Below are positions 36,251 through 45,261 of a DNA stretch of 64,000 bases, in pieces. This DNA is from Paraburkholderia aromaticivorans. GTDB taxonomy: Bacteria; Pseudomonadota; Gammaproteobacteria; Burkholderiales; Burkholderiaceae. The notes below the pieces were generated by a model that saw only the letters and a list, made by a program, of their open reading frames with translations, did no database searches and was not told where the DNA came from. Made by a program: the position numbers and the translations under genes. Position 1 is the first letter of the stretch. Every line of letters begins with the position of its first letter. The stretch covers positions 806,001 to 870,000 of the forward strand of contig NZ_CP051516.1 in NCBI RefSeq assembly GCF_012689525.1, given 5' to 3'.

Positions 36251-37426
36251 TTACATCGGGTGCGACGCGATAAAGGACTTTACGCTCGTGTACTGCGCCT
36301 TTTTCGTCTTGCCATCACTCTGAAGCAGTCCGTACGCGCCTGCAGGATCGTCGTACAGTTCGTACATCTGGATAGATTGCAGGTTGTAAGTCGAAGCCAC
36401 CGACGCGTATTCTGCCATCATCATATTGCCGGTCAGATAGGTCGCAGCTTGCGCGTTCGTGGCCGTCCAGGGGCGAACGCCATATTCGGTCAACCAGATC
36501 GGTTTGCCGAACGCCTGAAGCTTGGACAGCACGTTGTAGCAGCCCGACCCACCGCAGATGTTCTGAATATCGTCATACTCGTTGTACCAGTGCCACGCCG
36601 TCACGTCCCAGGAAACGACGGGATGACCACCCGTGCCATCCGGTTGCGTGCCCTGCGCGAGCATCTGGTCGAATCCCCAGTGCAGCCAGGTTCCCGCGCC
36701 CATGACAATTTTTCCTTGCGTGTCAACGGACTTGATGCCGTCGATCATGCCGCGGATTGCGCCACGCGCAAGCATGAATTTGCTGTTGGTGTAATCGGTC
36801 GAGAAGGTGCCGTCGTAGTTGCCGGCGAGGGCGTCCGCTTCAAGTTCGTTGCCGACCTCGTAGTACGACGCGTGCATTGCTGAGGCTACTTGCTGACCGA
36901 GCGCATATCCAGCGTTGTAGGACGCGGTTTCATTCGCGTACTCCTGCGGCGCGATGAGGAGCACCGGATACACAGTGACGCCTCCGGCAGCCATAGTGGT
37001 CGAAAACTGTGCAAGTGCCGTCGCAGCCGCCTTGTCGGAAACGTCGCTGCGATACATCGTTATTCCGAGATCTTGAAGCTGCGCCAACTGGGTTTGCGGG
37101 CTGGACGTGCCGTAGGCACCGCCTTGCTGGAGGTGGCCGTTGACGCCGTAAAAAATCTTGCCATTCGACGTCGGTGTTGTCGGTGTTGTCGGCGTTGCCG
37201 GTGTTGTCGTTGCAGGCGCCGACGGGTTGCGCTTCGCCCTGTTGGCCACTGCCGCTGCGTCGCTCGAAGAGTCGCTGCCACCGCCGCAAGCTGCGAGGAG
37301 GACGCTGCCGACAATCGCGGCGCCAAGAAGACGCACCTTATGCGACGACAGGATGCTGTTGACGCGCGTGCGGCGCAGAGGATTATTCGGTCGTAATTTA
37401 GTACTGCTTAGTTGAGTGTTATGCAT
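36251..37426 (-). CDS. Outer-membrane lipoprotein, PslG-like glycoside hydrolase (clan GH-A)
   Basis: The protein has 391 residues from MHNTQL. A long basic N-terminus leads into LLGAAIVGSVLLAAC, a lipobox with acylated C47; glycine at position +2 suggests sorting to the outer membrane. A Ser- and then Pro/Thr-rich linker spans about residues 50-88. The catalytic domain closely resembles the hydrolase at 33411-34532: YGVNGHLQQGGAYG, VGNELEAD with E194 as presumed acid/base, and WLTEYGVRP with E314 as presumed nucleophile. Both end in the same SFIA-HPM sequence. Two related hydrolases, one in the inner and one in the outer membrane, could process the polymer at both faces. No ribosome site is obvious, so the start is moderately certain. 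Confidence 0.75.
   Translation of the reverse strand: MHNTQLSSTKLRPNNPLRRTRVNSILSSHKVRLLGAAIVGSVLLAACGGGSDSSSDAAAVANRAKRNPSAPATTTPATPTTPTTPTSNGKIFYGVNGHLQQGGAYGTSSPQTQLAQLQDLGITMYRSDVSDKAAATALAQFSTTMAAGGVTVYPVLLIAPQEYANETASYNAGYALGQQVASAMHASYYEVGNELEADALAGNYDGTFSTDYTNSKFMLARGAIRGMIDGIKSVDTQGKIVMGAGTWLHWGFDQMLAQGTQPDGTGGHPVVSWDVTAWHWYNEYDDIQNICGGSGCYNVLSKLQAFGKPIWLTEYGVRPWTATNAQAATYLTGNMMMAEYASVASTYNLQSIQMYELYDDPAGAYGLLQSDGKTKKAQYTSVKSFIASHPM
37171..37206 (+). repeat. Four imperfect 9-bp tandem units encoding the Pro/Thr linker
   Basis: GTCGGTGTT is repeated twice exactly and then as GTCGGCGTT and GCCGGTGTT. The unit is nine bases, so copy-number change would lengthen or shorten the Pro/Thr linker of the lipoprotein without a frameshift. 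Confidence 0.7.
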
Positions 37427-38341
37427 GGTTGTTAGGATTGCGAATAATAAAAATTGAGGGTTCAAATAATCGGCGAGTTTCCAGAACACCATGCAATTCG
37501 TGCGGGTGTCCAATCAATCCCGCGTTGAAACCCGAAGGAAAGAGACGAGACGCTACCCCGGCGTGCAGCCTTTTGTAGGGTCGGTGTGCTTAACACGGAG
37601 CCGACAAAACTGGATCGCCGTTTACCTCACCGCTAAGGACGCTGCACAGCCCCGGCTTTTCGCGAAGCAGGCAGGTGCAGGTACTCGCGGCTCAGTTCGC
37701 TACGCGCAAACGTTTGCCTTTCGTATGGAATGAAAGGCGTAATTCATGCAGCGACGGTCGATCGCTGCACCGCCTCGCCCGGCTTGGGATTTGCAGAAGC
37801 TACCGTTGCAAGATCCTCGCGTAGAGAGGGAAAACCCTTGGATGGAAGTTCGCATCAGTAAATAGTGCTTGCTAAAAATGTGTGGACGGCCGCGTTGAAG
37901 CCGTTGATTCTTCATACAAAAATGAAATCTTTTGTAAAATCTACCGAGAGCGAATCCTAACATGAATAGAAAAAATGCCCAACCGAAAATTATGTCAGTA
38001 ATTAGTACTTTTAACAGGGTCGGAGGGTTAAATAAGACAGTACTGTTCGGACAAAGTGTGAGCGTAGTACGCCACTAAGCTAGCACTGGAATATTGGTTA
38101 GCTTAGCCAATCAATGCCATTCTGCCGATGTCGCAATTTCGCACCAAACCCCGCTGTTCTTAGGGTTTTTGCGGAGGAGAAAACTTCAGGGGATTGCGTT
38201 CGTTCGGCCTGCCGGCGTCTGCAACATGCCGACGCGCGAGTCGAATTAGAGCGATCGAGGGAGGACGATACGCGCTTGTCAGCGCGATCAAGACGAGAAA
38301 AAAAGAAAAATAAATGAGATATAAAACGCCAATATTTTTAT
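37427..38341. promoter_or_regulatory. Long AT-rich intergenic region upstream of the lipoprotein hydrolase gene
   Basis: No gene is supported in 915 bases. There is a 7-bp inverted repeat at 37716-37738 (GCCTTTC/GAAAGGC), an AT-rich stretch from about 37900 to 38110, and an imperfect 19-bp palindrome at 38093-38111 (ATTGG/CCAAT ends). The region probably contains the promoter of the hydrolase gene. Its length and base composition are unusual against the compact genes around it. Confidence 0.45.
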
Positions 38342-39424
38342 TTACGTCATCTGCGTTTCATAAAGCGCGGTCACGTCATCGAAGAAGCGGTCTTCGCTGA
38401 AACGCTTACCTACTTCGTCTTGCGCGCGCTCAGCAATGGCGATCCGAAAGTCGTCGTCGTCCATCATCCGAGTTAGCGAGGCCACAGCCTCTTTGGCGCT
38501 ATTGAAGATCATGCCGGTCCGGGCGTGACTAAGAACGTCGATGTTCCCTGGGCAACCCGAGGCAACGATCGGTGTTCCGAGCGCCATGGCTTCGATGATA
38601 GAAATGGGCATCCCCTCCCACGAGGAAGTGGACAGGTAGACTTCTGCGCTTTTAACCCTTTCCAGCGCCACCGACCGGCTGAGCCAGCCGGTGACCGTGA
38701 CGTTCGCCTCACCGAGTACTTTCTTTGCGGCTTCGTCACCATCGCCGATCCAGACGAATTCGACACCTTGTCGTTTGAAAAGACGTGCGATTTCCGCGAA
38801 CAATTCGGGGTTCTTCTGTCGTCTGATTCCGCCGACGGTCACGACGCATCTGGACGGACGGGTGCGCTCGTGAGTCGAAGCAGCCAGGTGATCTGTTGCC
38901 ACGTGTTTGTCGAGCGCGTTCTCGACCAGTACCACTTGCGTGCGCAAGTAGCGTCGTACGATTGCGCGTTCACTCTCGGAGCATGCGACATACGTGGATT
39001 TCTTCAGGCAGGCCAACGCCTCGAGTCCGATGAAACATGTTTTTTTTAGCCTGGAGACGTCCGAGCGCATGAAAGAAATGCAATGCGGACTGTAAAAGAA
39101 CTTGGCCGATTTCAAAGAGGAGATGGTTGACAGTCGTCCGAGGAATCCCGCAAACGACGAGTGCAGGTGAACGATGTCCGGGCGCAAACTATTGAGCTCG
39201 CGACGCAATCCGAACAGGATGCTGGTCACCGGCCGGCCTTTCATCTGAAATTGCCGCAAGTGGACGTTCGGATGAAAGAGGGAGGGTAAATTGTCGGGCG
39301 TTTCGCTGCGCTTGGAAAATACTACGTAGACTTCGTGACCCTCACTCGCCAGACGATTCGAGATCATGCATACCACCGAGAGCGTGCCGGTAGCTGTCGA
39401 TTCGACAACATGAACGATTCTCAT
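38342..39424 (-). CDS. Glycosyltransferase family 4
   Basis: The protein has 360 residues. IVHVVESTATGTLSVVCMIS opens the N-terminal GT-B half, DIVHLHSSFAGFLGR is a typical strand of the group, and STSSWEGMPISIIEAMALGTPIVAS is the GT4 E-x7-E motif. It resembles capsule and exopolysaccharide glycosyltransferases. It lies 45 bases after the WcaJ-type gene on the minus strand and is likely co-transcribed with it. It probably adds the second or a later sugar of the repeat unit. Confidence 0.83.
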   Translation of the reverse strand: MRIVHVVESTATGTLSVVCMISNRLASEGHEVYVVFSKRSETPDNLPSLFHPNVHLRQFQMKGRPVTSILFGLRRELNSLRPDIVHLHSSFAGFLGRLSTISSLKSAKFFYSPHCISFMRSDVSRLKKTCFIGLEALACLKKSTYVACSESERAIVRRYLRTQVVLVENALDKHVATDHLAASTHERTRPSRCVVTVGGIRRQKNPELFAEIARLFKRQGVEFVWIGDGDEAAKKVLGEANVTVTGWLSRSVALERVKSAEVYLSTSSWEGMPISIIEAMALGTPIVASGCPGNIDVLSHARTGMIFNSAKEAVASLTRMMDDDDFRIAIAERAQDEVGKRFSEDRFFDDVTALYETQMT

Positions 39425-39469
39425 CGGCAGTCCGTAAGGATCGATTCAACATGGTTCGATTGCATTCGC

Positions 39470-40333
39470 TCAATACGCTCCGCTTCCGTCAAAAACAACC
39501 TTGAACGTGCGCAGCAGAATGCTGATGTCGAGTAACGTTGAACGTCGCTTCACATAGGAGACGTCGAGCGCCACTCGCGTCGCATAATCGACATTGTTTC
39601 GTCCACTGACCTGCCACAATCCTGTCACTCCAGGTCTGACCGACAGGTAGTAGTGGGCGTCGGCCCCATACCGCTCCAACTCCTTGTTGACGATAGGTCG
39701 GGGGCCAACCAGGCTCATGTCGCCGCTAAGGACATTCCAGAGTTGAGGAAGCTCGTCAAGGCTCGTCTTGCGCAGAAACCGGCCGACGGACGTGATGCGG
39801 ACATCCTTCTTCAGTTTGAAATCGCGATTCCATTCCTCACGCGCGCTGGCGTCGGTGGCAAGGAGTTCGGCGAGAACGACGTCGGCCTTCGGTACCATGG
39901 AGCGGAATTTAAAACAGCGGAACGATCGTCCGCCTCGTCCAACGCGCGGATGACCAAAGAAAGCCGAGCCTCCGTCGCTCAGTACGACGCAACCTATTAC
40001 GAGAAAAATCGGCAGCAGGACAAGGAGCAAGGCTGACGCGCCGAAAATATCCAAAACGCGTTTCGTGACGTCACTTTTCCTTGTCGGAATGTCAGGGTCG
40101 TTCGCCGCCGACAACGCACGGCAAGCCAGGGGACTTGTGGCGGAATCTGCTGACACGTCCGCAGAAAAGGATTCTTCGCCGCGACTGAATTCGGATGCGC
40201 TATCCATATGCGGAGCTGAAAAGTCGCGATCGCCCATTTCAGGATGGTCGGCGTGCGAACGACCTTCGTAGCGGGTATCGAAAGGATTGACTTCCTTTGA
40301 CACTGACTCCGATACCTTGCCGACTAAAGCCAT
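39470..40333 (-). CDS. WcaJ-type polyprenyl-phosphate hexose-1-phosphate transferase (priming enzyme)
   Basis: The protein has 287 residues from ATG 40333, which has GGGGGC just upstream; ATG 40369 lacks a ribosome site. About 95 polar N-terminal residues are followed by one membrane segment (ASALLLVLLPIFLVIGCVVL). The catalytic part has FFGHPRVGRGG, FKFRSMV, LRKTSLDELPQLWNVLSG, DMSLVGPRP and RPGVTGLWQVSGRN, all conserved in the bacterial sugar transferase family. It transfers glucose- or galactose-1-phosphate to undecaprenyl phosphate and starts the exopolysaccharide unit. It lacks the four extra N-terminal helices of full-length WcaJ. An AT-rich regulatory region precedes it. Confidence 0.9.
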   Translation of the reverse strand: MALVGKVSESVSKEVNPFDTRYEGRSHADHPEMGDRDFSAPHMDSASEFSRGEESFSADVSADSATSPLACRALSAANDPDIPTRKSDVTKRVLDIFGASALLLVLLPIFLVIGCVVLSDGGSAFFGHPRVGRGGRSFRCFKFRSMVPKADVVLAELLATDASAREEWNRDFKLKKDVRITSVGRFLRKTSLDELPQLWNVLSGDMSLVGPRPIVNKELERYGADAHYYLSVRPGVTGLWQVSGRNNVDYATRVALDVSYVKRRSTLLDISILLRTFKVVFDGSGAY

Positions 40334-41362
40334 TGCTGCCCCCGGTTCAAAGTTCGTTGACGAGTACATCAGTTTCGGCGTTGCAAGTCGTACCGGTCAT
40401 TTCAACCGTTGAGGCAAGGCGCTCGCCGAATCGGACAAAACGAATTCATCAGACGATCTGCGGCGGACAACTAAAATAGGGAGGAAGATGGATATAGAAA
40501 TATATTATTTCTATACAAATTGGCTGCTGATTATTGAAAAGAAAAGTTAAAATATAGAATAAAACCTTCTCCGTACGACACGAGGAAGCGCGCCGCCATC
40601 ATGCGAGGCGTCGTGTTCCCCGGCAACAAAAATCATAATTATTTAAGTTAGAAGTATAGCTTTGTAGTCCGGCGTCCGACCATGGAAAAGTCGTAAAACG
40701 CCGAAGTCTTGGCCGACCCAGAAAGACATGCCAACCAATATCGCCTTACATTAAACGGTAATTATTGGCATTGTGAAAATGTAATACGTCAATTGTTCCA
40801 ATTGTCATTTCCAAGCGGATGCAAAAATAAACCGGACTTCATCTAGCCGGCTGTCCGCTCGTAACTCGGCATTGATCCACGATTGGCTCAATGCGGTAAT
40901 GGGCACCTGCTGCGTGTTTGGTCGAGCATGTGTAGACGTAGAGTATCTGTACGAATGACGCTACTCCGTTCGGTACAGCACATAAACCTCGGTTACCGCG
41001 CGCCTCAACCGCCGCCTCGATGTGTATGATGAAAGCGGCTTACTGCGCAGACGGCCGGCTTGTTGAGATGACCGTGGCAAGTCAGCGCACTGCGTAGCAG
41101 GTTCCTTGTCAGATTACAGCCGGACCGTAACGAGAATTTCATTGTATGAAGTGTGCGATCAAAGTCTGCGGGCGAGTGTTCGACTTCGTACGGAATACGC
41201 TAAATCGATCAGCTAATCTGTGCAGCCGAAAGGCGAGGTTGAATGTCCCCGAAGTCCCCATCAGGGTCGCGATCAGGAAACGCAGAGCTGCAGTCGGTGC
41301 GCGTGTCGCGTCCGATGCGTGGTCGATTCCAAGCGACGTCGCATGACATAAGTGGAGCCTCC
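40334..41362. promoter_or_regulatory. Long AT-rich divergent regulatory region
   Basis: About 1 kb lies between the divergent priming-transferase gene and the A-T-TE gene. Bases 40480-40830 are strikingly AT-rich for this genome and contain the palindrome at 40493-40515. Promoters for the exopolysaccharide gene set (minus) and for the A-T-TE gene (plus) should lie here. No gene is supported, although the A-T-TE frame is open for 40 codons before its likely start. Confidence 0.55.
40493..40515. promoter_or_regulatory. Perfect 10-bp palindrome, candidate operator
   Basis: TATAGAAATA and TATTTCTATA are exact inverted repeats separated by TAT, about 160 bases upstream of the priming-transferase start. 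The symmetry and AT-rich setting suit a dimeric regulator or H-NS-type silencing. Confidence 0.55.
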
Positions 41363-44300
41363 ATGAATCGAGTCGACCTACCCGGCCGATCGTTTGCGCC
41401 TGACCGCTCGACGGTGCACACACCTGTCTACGCGAGTACGGTTGAGCAAGTAGATGCATCGCAAATAACAGCGTTCAGCACTTTCCTGCGGACCCACACA
41501 GGTCGCTCCTTTCGCGATGACGAAGCGCTCCACGATTTCTCCGTGCGAGAGTTCCGAACTTTCTGGCAATGCTTCGTGCAGTGGTCGTCCGGACTCGAAT
41601 GGTCGGGCGATGTGGAGCCGGTCTGCCTGGGCGACGACTGCGAACACGCGAGCTTTTTCCCGCGGATGCAGTTGAATTACGCGGACAATCTGCTAGCGGT
41701 GTCAGCGGCGCAAGCCGACGCACCTGCATTGACTGCCTGCCACGCCGATGGTCGCCGTATCCACCTCACCCGCGCGGAACTGCGCGAGCGTGTGGCGCGC
41801 CTCGCGCAGGCGCTGTCGGAGTTGGGACTGGCTGAGGGTGACCGCGTGGTTGGCGTTCTGCGCAACGACGCGGATGCGATCGTTGCCGCATTGGCCGTCG
41901 TGGCCCTCGGCGCAACATTGTCGACTGCGGCGCCGGAGATGGGTGTCGACGCGATCTGCGATCGCTTCATGCCGCTCGCGCCACGTATGCTGATCGCACA
42001 CACCGCCGCGCGGACGTTCGACACTGGCGCCTCGGTTGCAAGCAGAATTTCGGATCTGGCGGCCGCGTTGCCATCGCTACAAGATGTCGTGTGCCTCGAC
42101 GAGGGGACTTTGCCGAGTACGGTGACGCAGCCGGTCCATTCGCTCACCAAACTGCTCGACGCCGGCGATGCCGACCGCTTCGTGTGGCGGCGGTTCCCAT
42201 TCAACCATCCACTGTTCATCATGTTTTCGTCGGGAACCACCGGCAAGCCGAAGTCCATTGTCCATGGGGCCGGGGGCACGCTGCTCGAGCACCTGAAGGA
42301 GCATCGTCTGCACACGGACCTGCGGCCAGGCGACCGACTGTATTTCCACACGAGTTGTGCCTGGATGATGTGGAACTGGCAGCTGTCCGCATTGGCTTCC
42401 GGCGTCGAGATCGTGACATACGATGGCCCGATCTCGACGGTCGACACGCTATGGCGCCTCGTAGCGCAAGAGCGCGTCACGGTGTTCGGCACGAGTCCCG
42501 CTTACCTGAAAATGTGCGAGGAAGCGGGTCTGGAATGCGGCACGGAGTTCGACCTCGGCGCGTTGCGCGCGATGTTGTCGACCGGTGCCATATTGTTCGA
42601 CGCGCAATTCGAATGGGTGCGCGCTCACGTGAAGGCGCTGCAACTGCAATCCATCTCGGGCGGCACGGACATTCTCGGCTGTTTTGTGCTCGGCAATCCG
42701 AATCTGCCTGTCTACGCTGGCAAGGCCCAATATAAGAGCCTTGCGCTCGACGTCCAGGCATGGGAGCGAGGGGGGCGCAGCGATGGCGTTGGCCAGCTCG
42801 TTTGCGTCAATCCGTTTCCCTCGCGTCCTCTCGGGTTCTTCGGCGACAAGGACGGGACGGCCTTTCACACGGCTTATTTCGCTAGCAATCCGGGTGTCTG
42901 GACGCACGGCGATCTGATCTCGTTTTCGCCGGACGGCGGCGCACGGATGCACGGCCGCTCCGACGGCGTGCTGAACGTGCGCGGCATCAATGTGGGTCCG
43001 GCTGAGATCTACCGGGTTTTGAATGATATTCCAGAAATCCGCGAGGCCCTGGTCGTCGAGCAGAGAGTGCGAGATACGGCCGGCAATCAATCGGTCCCCG
43101 ACGATTTCGAGTCGCGCGTCGTGTTGCTGCTGGTGCTGACCGACGGCGCCGTGTTGAACGGTTCGCTCGCCGCCCGCGTGCGCCGCGACCTTGCGCGCCG
43201 CGCGTCGCCCGCGCACGTGCCGGACCGCATCATCGCAGTCGATGCTTTGCCGGCAACTCATAACGGCAAACTTTCCGAAGTCGCCGCGCGCAACGCGGTC
43301 AATGGCCTGCCGATCGGCAATGCGGAGGCGTTGCGCAATCCCGAGTGCCTCGAGTCGATCCGGCGTCATCCGGCGCTGAATCTGGCCACACGTGAATTGC
43401 CGCCTGTGGGGGAGAGCCGCGAGCAACTCGAGGCGCATTTGCAGGCGCAATGGGAGAAGTTGCTCGGTGTCGCGCCGATCGGTCGCGACGACAACTTCTT
43501 CGATCTCGGCGGTCATTCGCTGCTGGCAACGCGTTTGCTCGCCGAAGTCCGCCAGTCGACCGGGCGAGCGATTCCGTTCACCATGCTAATGATTGCGCCG
43601 ACCATTGCGCGGCTCGCCACGCTCATCTGCGACGATGCGCTGCCGCCGTCTTCGCCGACCCTCGTGCCGGTGCGCGCCGGCACCGGCCTGCCGCTTTTCC
43701 TCATGCACAGCGCGAGCGGCTCGGTGATGGAATGCCTTGCGTTGATCGGCGCGCTGAATAGTCCGCGCCCGGTATATGGTCTGCTGGCGCGCGGTCTCGA
43801 CGGTGAGCAGCCGGCGCAGTTGCGCGTCGAAGACATGGCGTCGAGCTACATTGAACAGATGCGCACCGTACAGCCAAAAGGGCCGTACGCGTTGGCGGGC
43901 TATTCATTCGGCGGGCTGTTGGCGTTTGAGGTCGCACAACAGTTACGACGCGCGGGCGAGCGGATCGAATTGCTTTTCATGCTCGACACGTACGTGGATC
44001 AACATTGCCTGCCGTGGATGGCTCGGTTGCAGCGGCGCGCGGGCTCTGCCCGCTCACACTGGCAAGCGCTGCGCACGCTTCCCGTGGCGCGGCTTCCCGG
44101 CTATCTGAATGACCGCTTCGCGGGCGTGATGGATCACCTGCGGATGCGCGCGGGGCTCATGGCGCGGCGACCCCAAGGCTATAGCCCCGCGATGCCGCCG
44201 CTACTGCGGCATATGCGCGAAACGACGCGGGTCGCGATGGCGGCCTATCGGCCCAAGCCCTACGACGCGGGACCGATCATCTATGTCCGTGGAGCGGTTG

Positions 44301-44458
44301 CGCAGAATGGACACGGCGACCCGGTGCTGCTTTGGCGGCGAATCGCGCGCGCCGGGCTGGTAGTGACGGAAGTCGCCGGCGGCCACGCCGACCTGATCGT
44401 CGAACCCAGCGTGCAGTTCGTGGCGGCGGAACTCGATCGCGGTCTTGCGAGCCTATGA
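41363..44458 (+). CDS. Tri-domain A-T-TE synthetase with acetoacetyl-CoA-synthetase-like adenylation domain
   Basis: The protein has 1031 residues from the ATG at 41363, with TGGAG seven bases upstream. Residues 1 to about 670 resemble acetoacetyl-CoA synthetase: the N-terminal part has FWQCFVQWSS and LNYADNLL, and the core has IMFSSGTTGKPKSIVHGAGG (about 284-303), SISGGTDILG, THGDLI, RSDGVLNVRG and HNGKLSEV with the catalytic lysine K636. A carrier domain follows, DDNFFDLGGHSLL, with phosphopantetheine site S719. The C-terminal thioesterase has AGYSFGG with nucleophile S848 and GGHADL with the presumed catalytic histidine. It should activate a carboxylic acid, perhaps a beta-keto acid, load it on the carrier, and release or transfer it. 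No condensation domain and no phosphopantetheinyl transferase gene are present. Confidence 0.85.
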   Translation: MNRVDLPGRSFAPDRSTVHTPVYASTVEQVDASQITAFSTFLRTHTGRSFRDDEALHDFSVREFRTFWQCFVQWSSGLEWSGDVEPVCLGDDCEHASFFPRMQLNYADNLLAVSAAQADAPALTACHADGRRIHLTRAELRERVARLAQALSELGLAEGDRVVGVLRNDADAIVAALAVVALGATLSTAAPEMGVDAICDRFMPLAPRMLIAHTAARTFDTGASVASRISDLAAALPSLQDVVCLDEGTLPSTVTQPVHSLTKLLDAGDADRFVWRRFPFNHPLFIMFSSGTTGKPKSIVHGAGGTLLEHLKEHRLHTDLRPGDRLYFHTSCAWMMWNWQLSALASGVEIVTYDGPISTVDTLWRLVAQERVTVFGTSPAYLKMCEEAGLECGTEFDLGALRAMLSTGAILFDAQFEWVRAHVKALQLQSISGGTDILGCFVLGNPNLPVYAGKAQYKSLALDVQAWERGGRSDGVGQLVCVNPFPSRPLGFFGDKDGTAFHTAYFASNPGVWTHGDLISFSPDGGARMHGRSDGVLNVRGINVGPAEIYRVLNDIPEIREALVVEQRVRDTAGNQSVPDDFESRVVLLLVLTDGAVLNGSLAARVRRDLARRASPAHVPDRIIAVDALPATHNGKLSEVAARNAVNGLPIGNAEALRNPECLESIRRHPALNLATRELPPVGESREQLEAHLQAQWEKLLGVAPIGRDDNFFDLGGHSLLATRLLAEVRQSTGRAIPFTMLMIAPTIARLATLICDDALPPSSPTLVPVRAGTGLPLFLMHSASGSVMECLALIGALNSPRPVYGLLARGLDGEQPAQLRVEDMASSYIEQMRTVQPKGPYALAGYSFGGLLAFEVAQQLRRAGERIELLFMLDTYVDQHCLPWMARLQRRAGSARSHWQALRTLPVARLPGYLNDRFAGVMDHLRMRAGLMARRPQGYSPAMPPLLRHMRETTRVAMAAYRPKPYDAGPIIYVRGAVAQNGHGDPVLLWRRIARAGLVVTEVAGGHADLIVEPSVQFVAAELDRGLASL

Positions 44459-44497
44459 GTTCGATAAACGCGTTATCGGCCGGGACCGGTGTGCGCC

Positions 44498-45232
44498 TCA
44501 GTGACTCGCCCCCAGGTACGCCGCTTTCACCGAAGGATCGTTGCGCAATTCCGCTGCGGGCCCATGCGCTGCGATCCTGCCGTTCTCCAGCACATAGCCA
44601 TAATCGGCCACATTGAGCGCCGCGGCGGCGAACTGTTCGACCAGCAACATGGTGACGCCCTGACTCTTCAGGTTCCCGATGATGCGAAATACCTCTTCGA
44701 CCAGAATGGGCGCGAGTCCCATCGACGGTTCGTCGAGCAAGACCAGATCGGGGTTCATCATGATCGCGCGCGCCATGGCCAGCATCTGCTGTTCGCCGCC
44801 GGAAAGCGTGCCGGCCAGTTGATGGCGTCGTTCCTTGAGCCGCGGAAACATCTCGATCGCGCGCTCCAGATCGGCCTTCACGTCGCCGCGCGGCCGTGCC
44901 GACGTCAGGCGCGGGAACGCGCCGAGCATCAGGTTGTCGGTCACGCTCATGGTCGCGAACACGCGCCGGCCTTCCGGCGAATGCGCGAGTCCGAGCCGCG
45001 CGATGCGATGTGACTCCAGCGCGTCGATGCGCCTTGCGTCGGCGCCGACGCCCATCGTAATCTCACCGGCACTCGGCCGGATCATGCCGGAGATCGCGCG
45101 CATGGTCGTTGTTTTGCCCGCGCCGTTGGAGCCGATCAGCGTGACGACAGACGCCTTCGGCACATCGATCGAAATGCCGTGCAGCACTTTGACCTTGCCG
45201 TAGCCCGCATGCAGATTTCTGATCGATAACAT
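44498..45232 (-). CDS. livF: Branched-chain amino acid ABC transporter ATPase LivF
   Basis: The 244-residue ATPase begins MLSIRNLHAGYG; GGAA lies seven bases upstream, and the 52 open codons before it are a shadow. It has Walker A GSNGAGKTT, the signature LSGGEQQMLAMARAI, Walker B LVLLDEPSMGLAP and the H-loop replaced by the LivF-type VEQF sequence. LivF pairs with LivG in the importer for leucine, isoleucine and valine or other amides. It is the last gene of the minus-strand order livK-livH-livMG-livF. Confidence 0.95.
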   Translation of the reverse strand: MLSIRNLHAGYGKVKVLHGISIDVPKASVVTLIGSNGAGKTTTMRAISGMIRPSAGEITMGVGADARRIDALESHRIARLGLAHSPEGRRVFATMSVTDNLMLGAFPRLTSARPRGDVKADLERAIEMFPRLKERRHQLAGTLSGGEQQMLAMARAIMMNPDLVLLDEPSMGLAPILVEEVFRIIGNLKSQGVTMLLVEQFAAAALNVADYGYVLENGRIAAHGPAAELRNDPSVKAAYLGASH

Positions 45233-45261
45233 GTCTGTTCCGGTTGGCACGCCGGGTCGAC

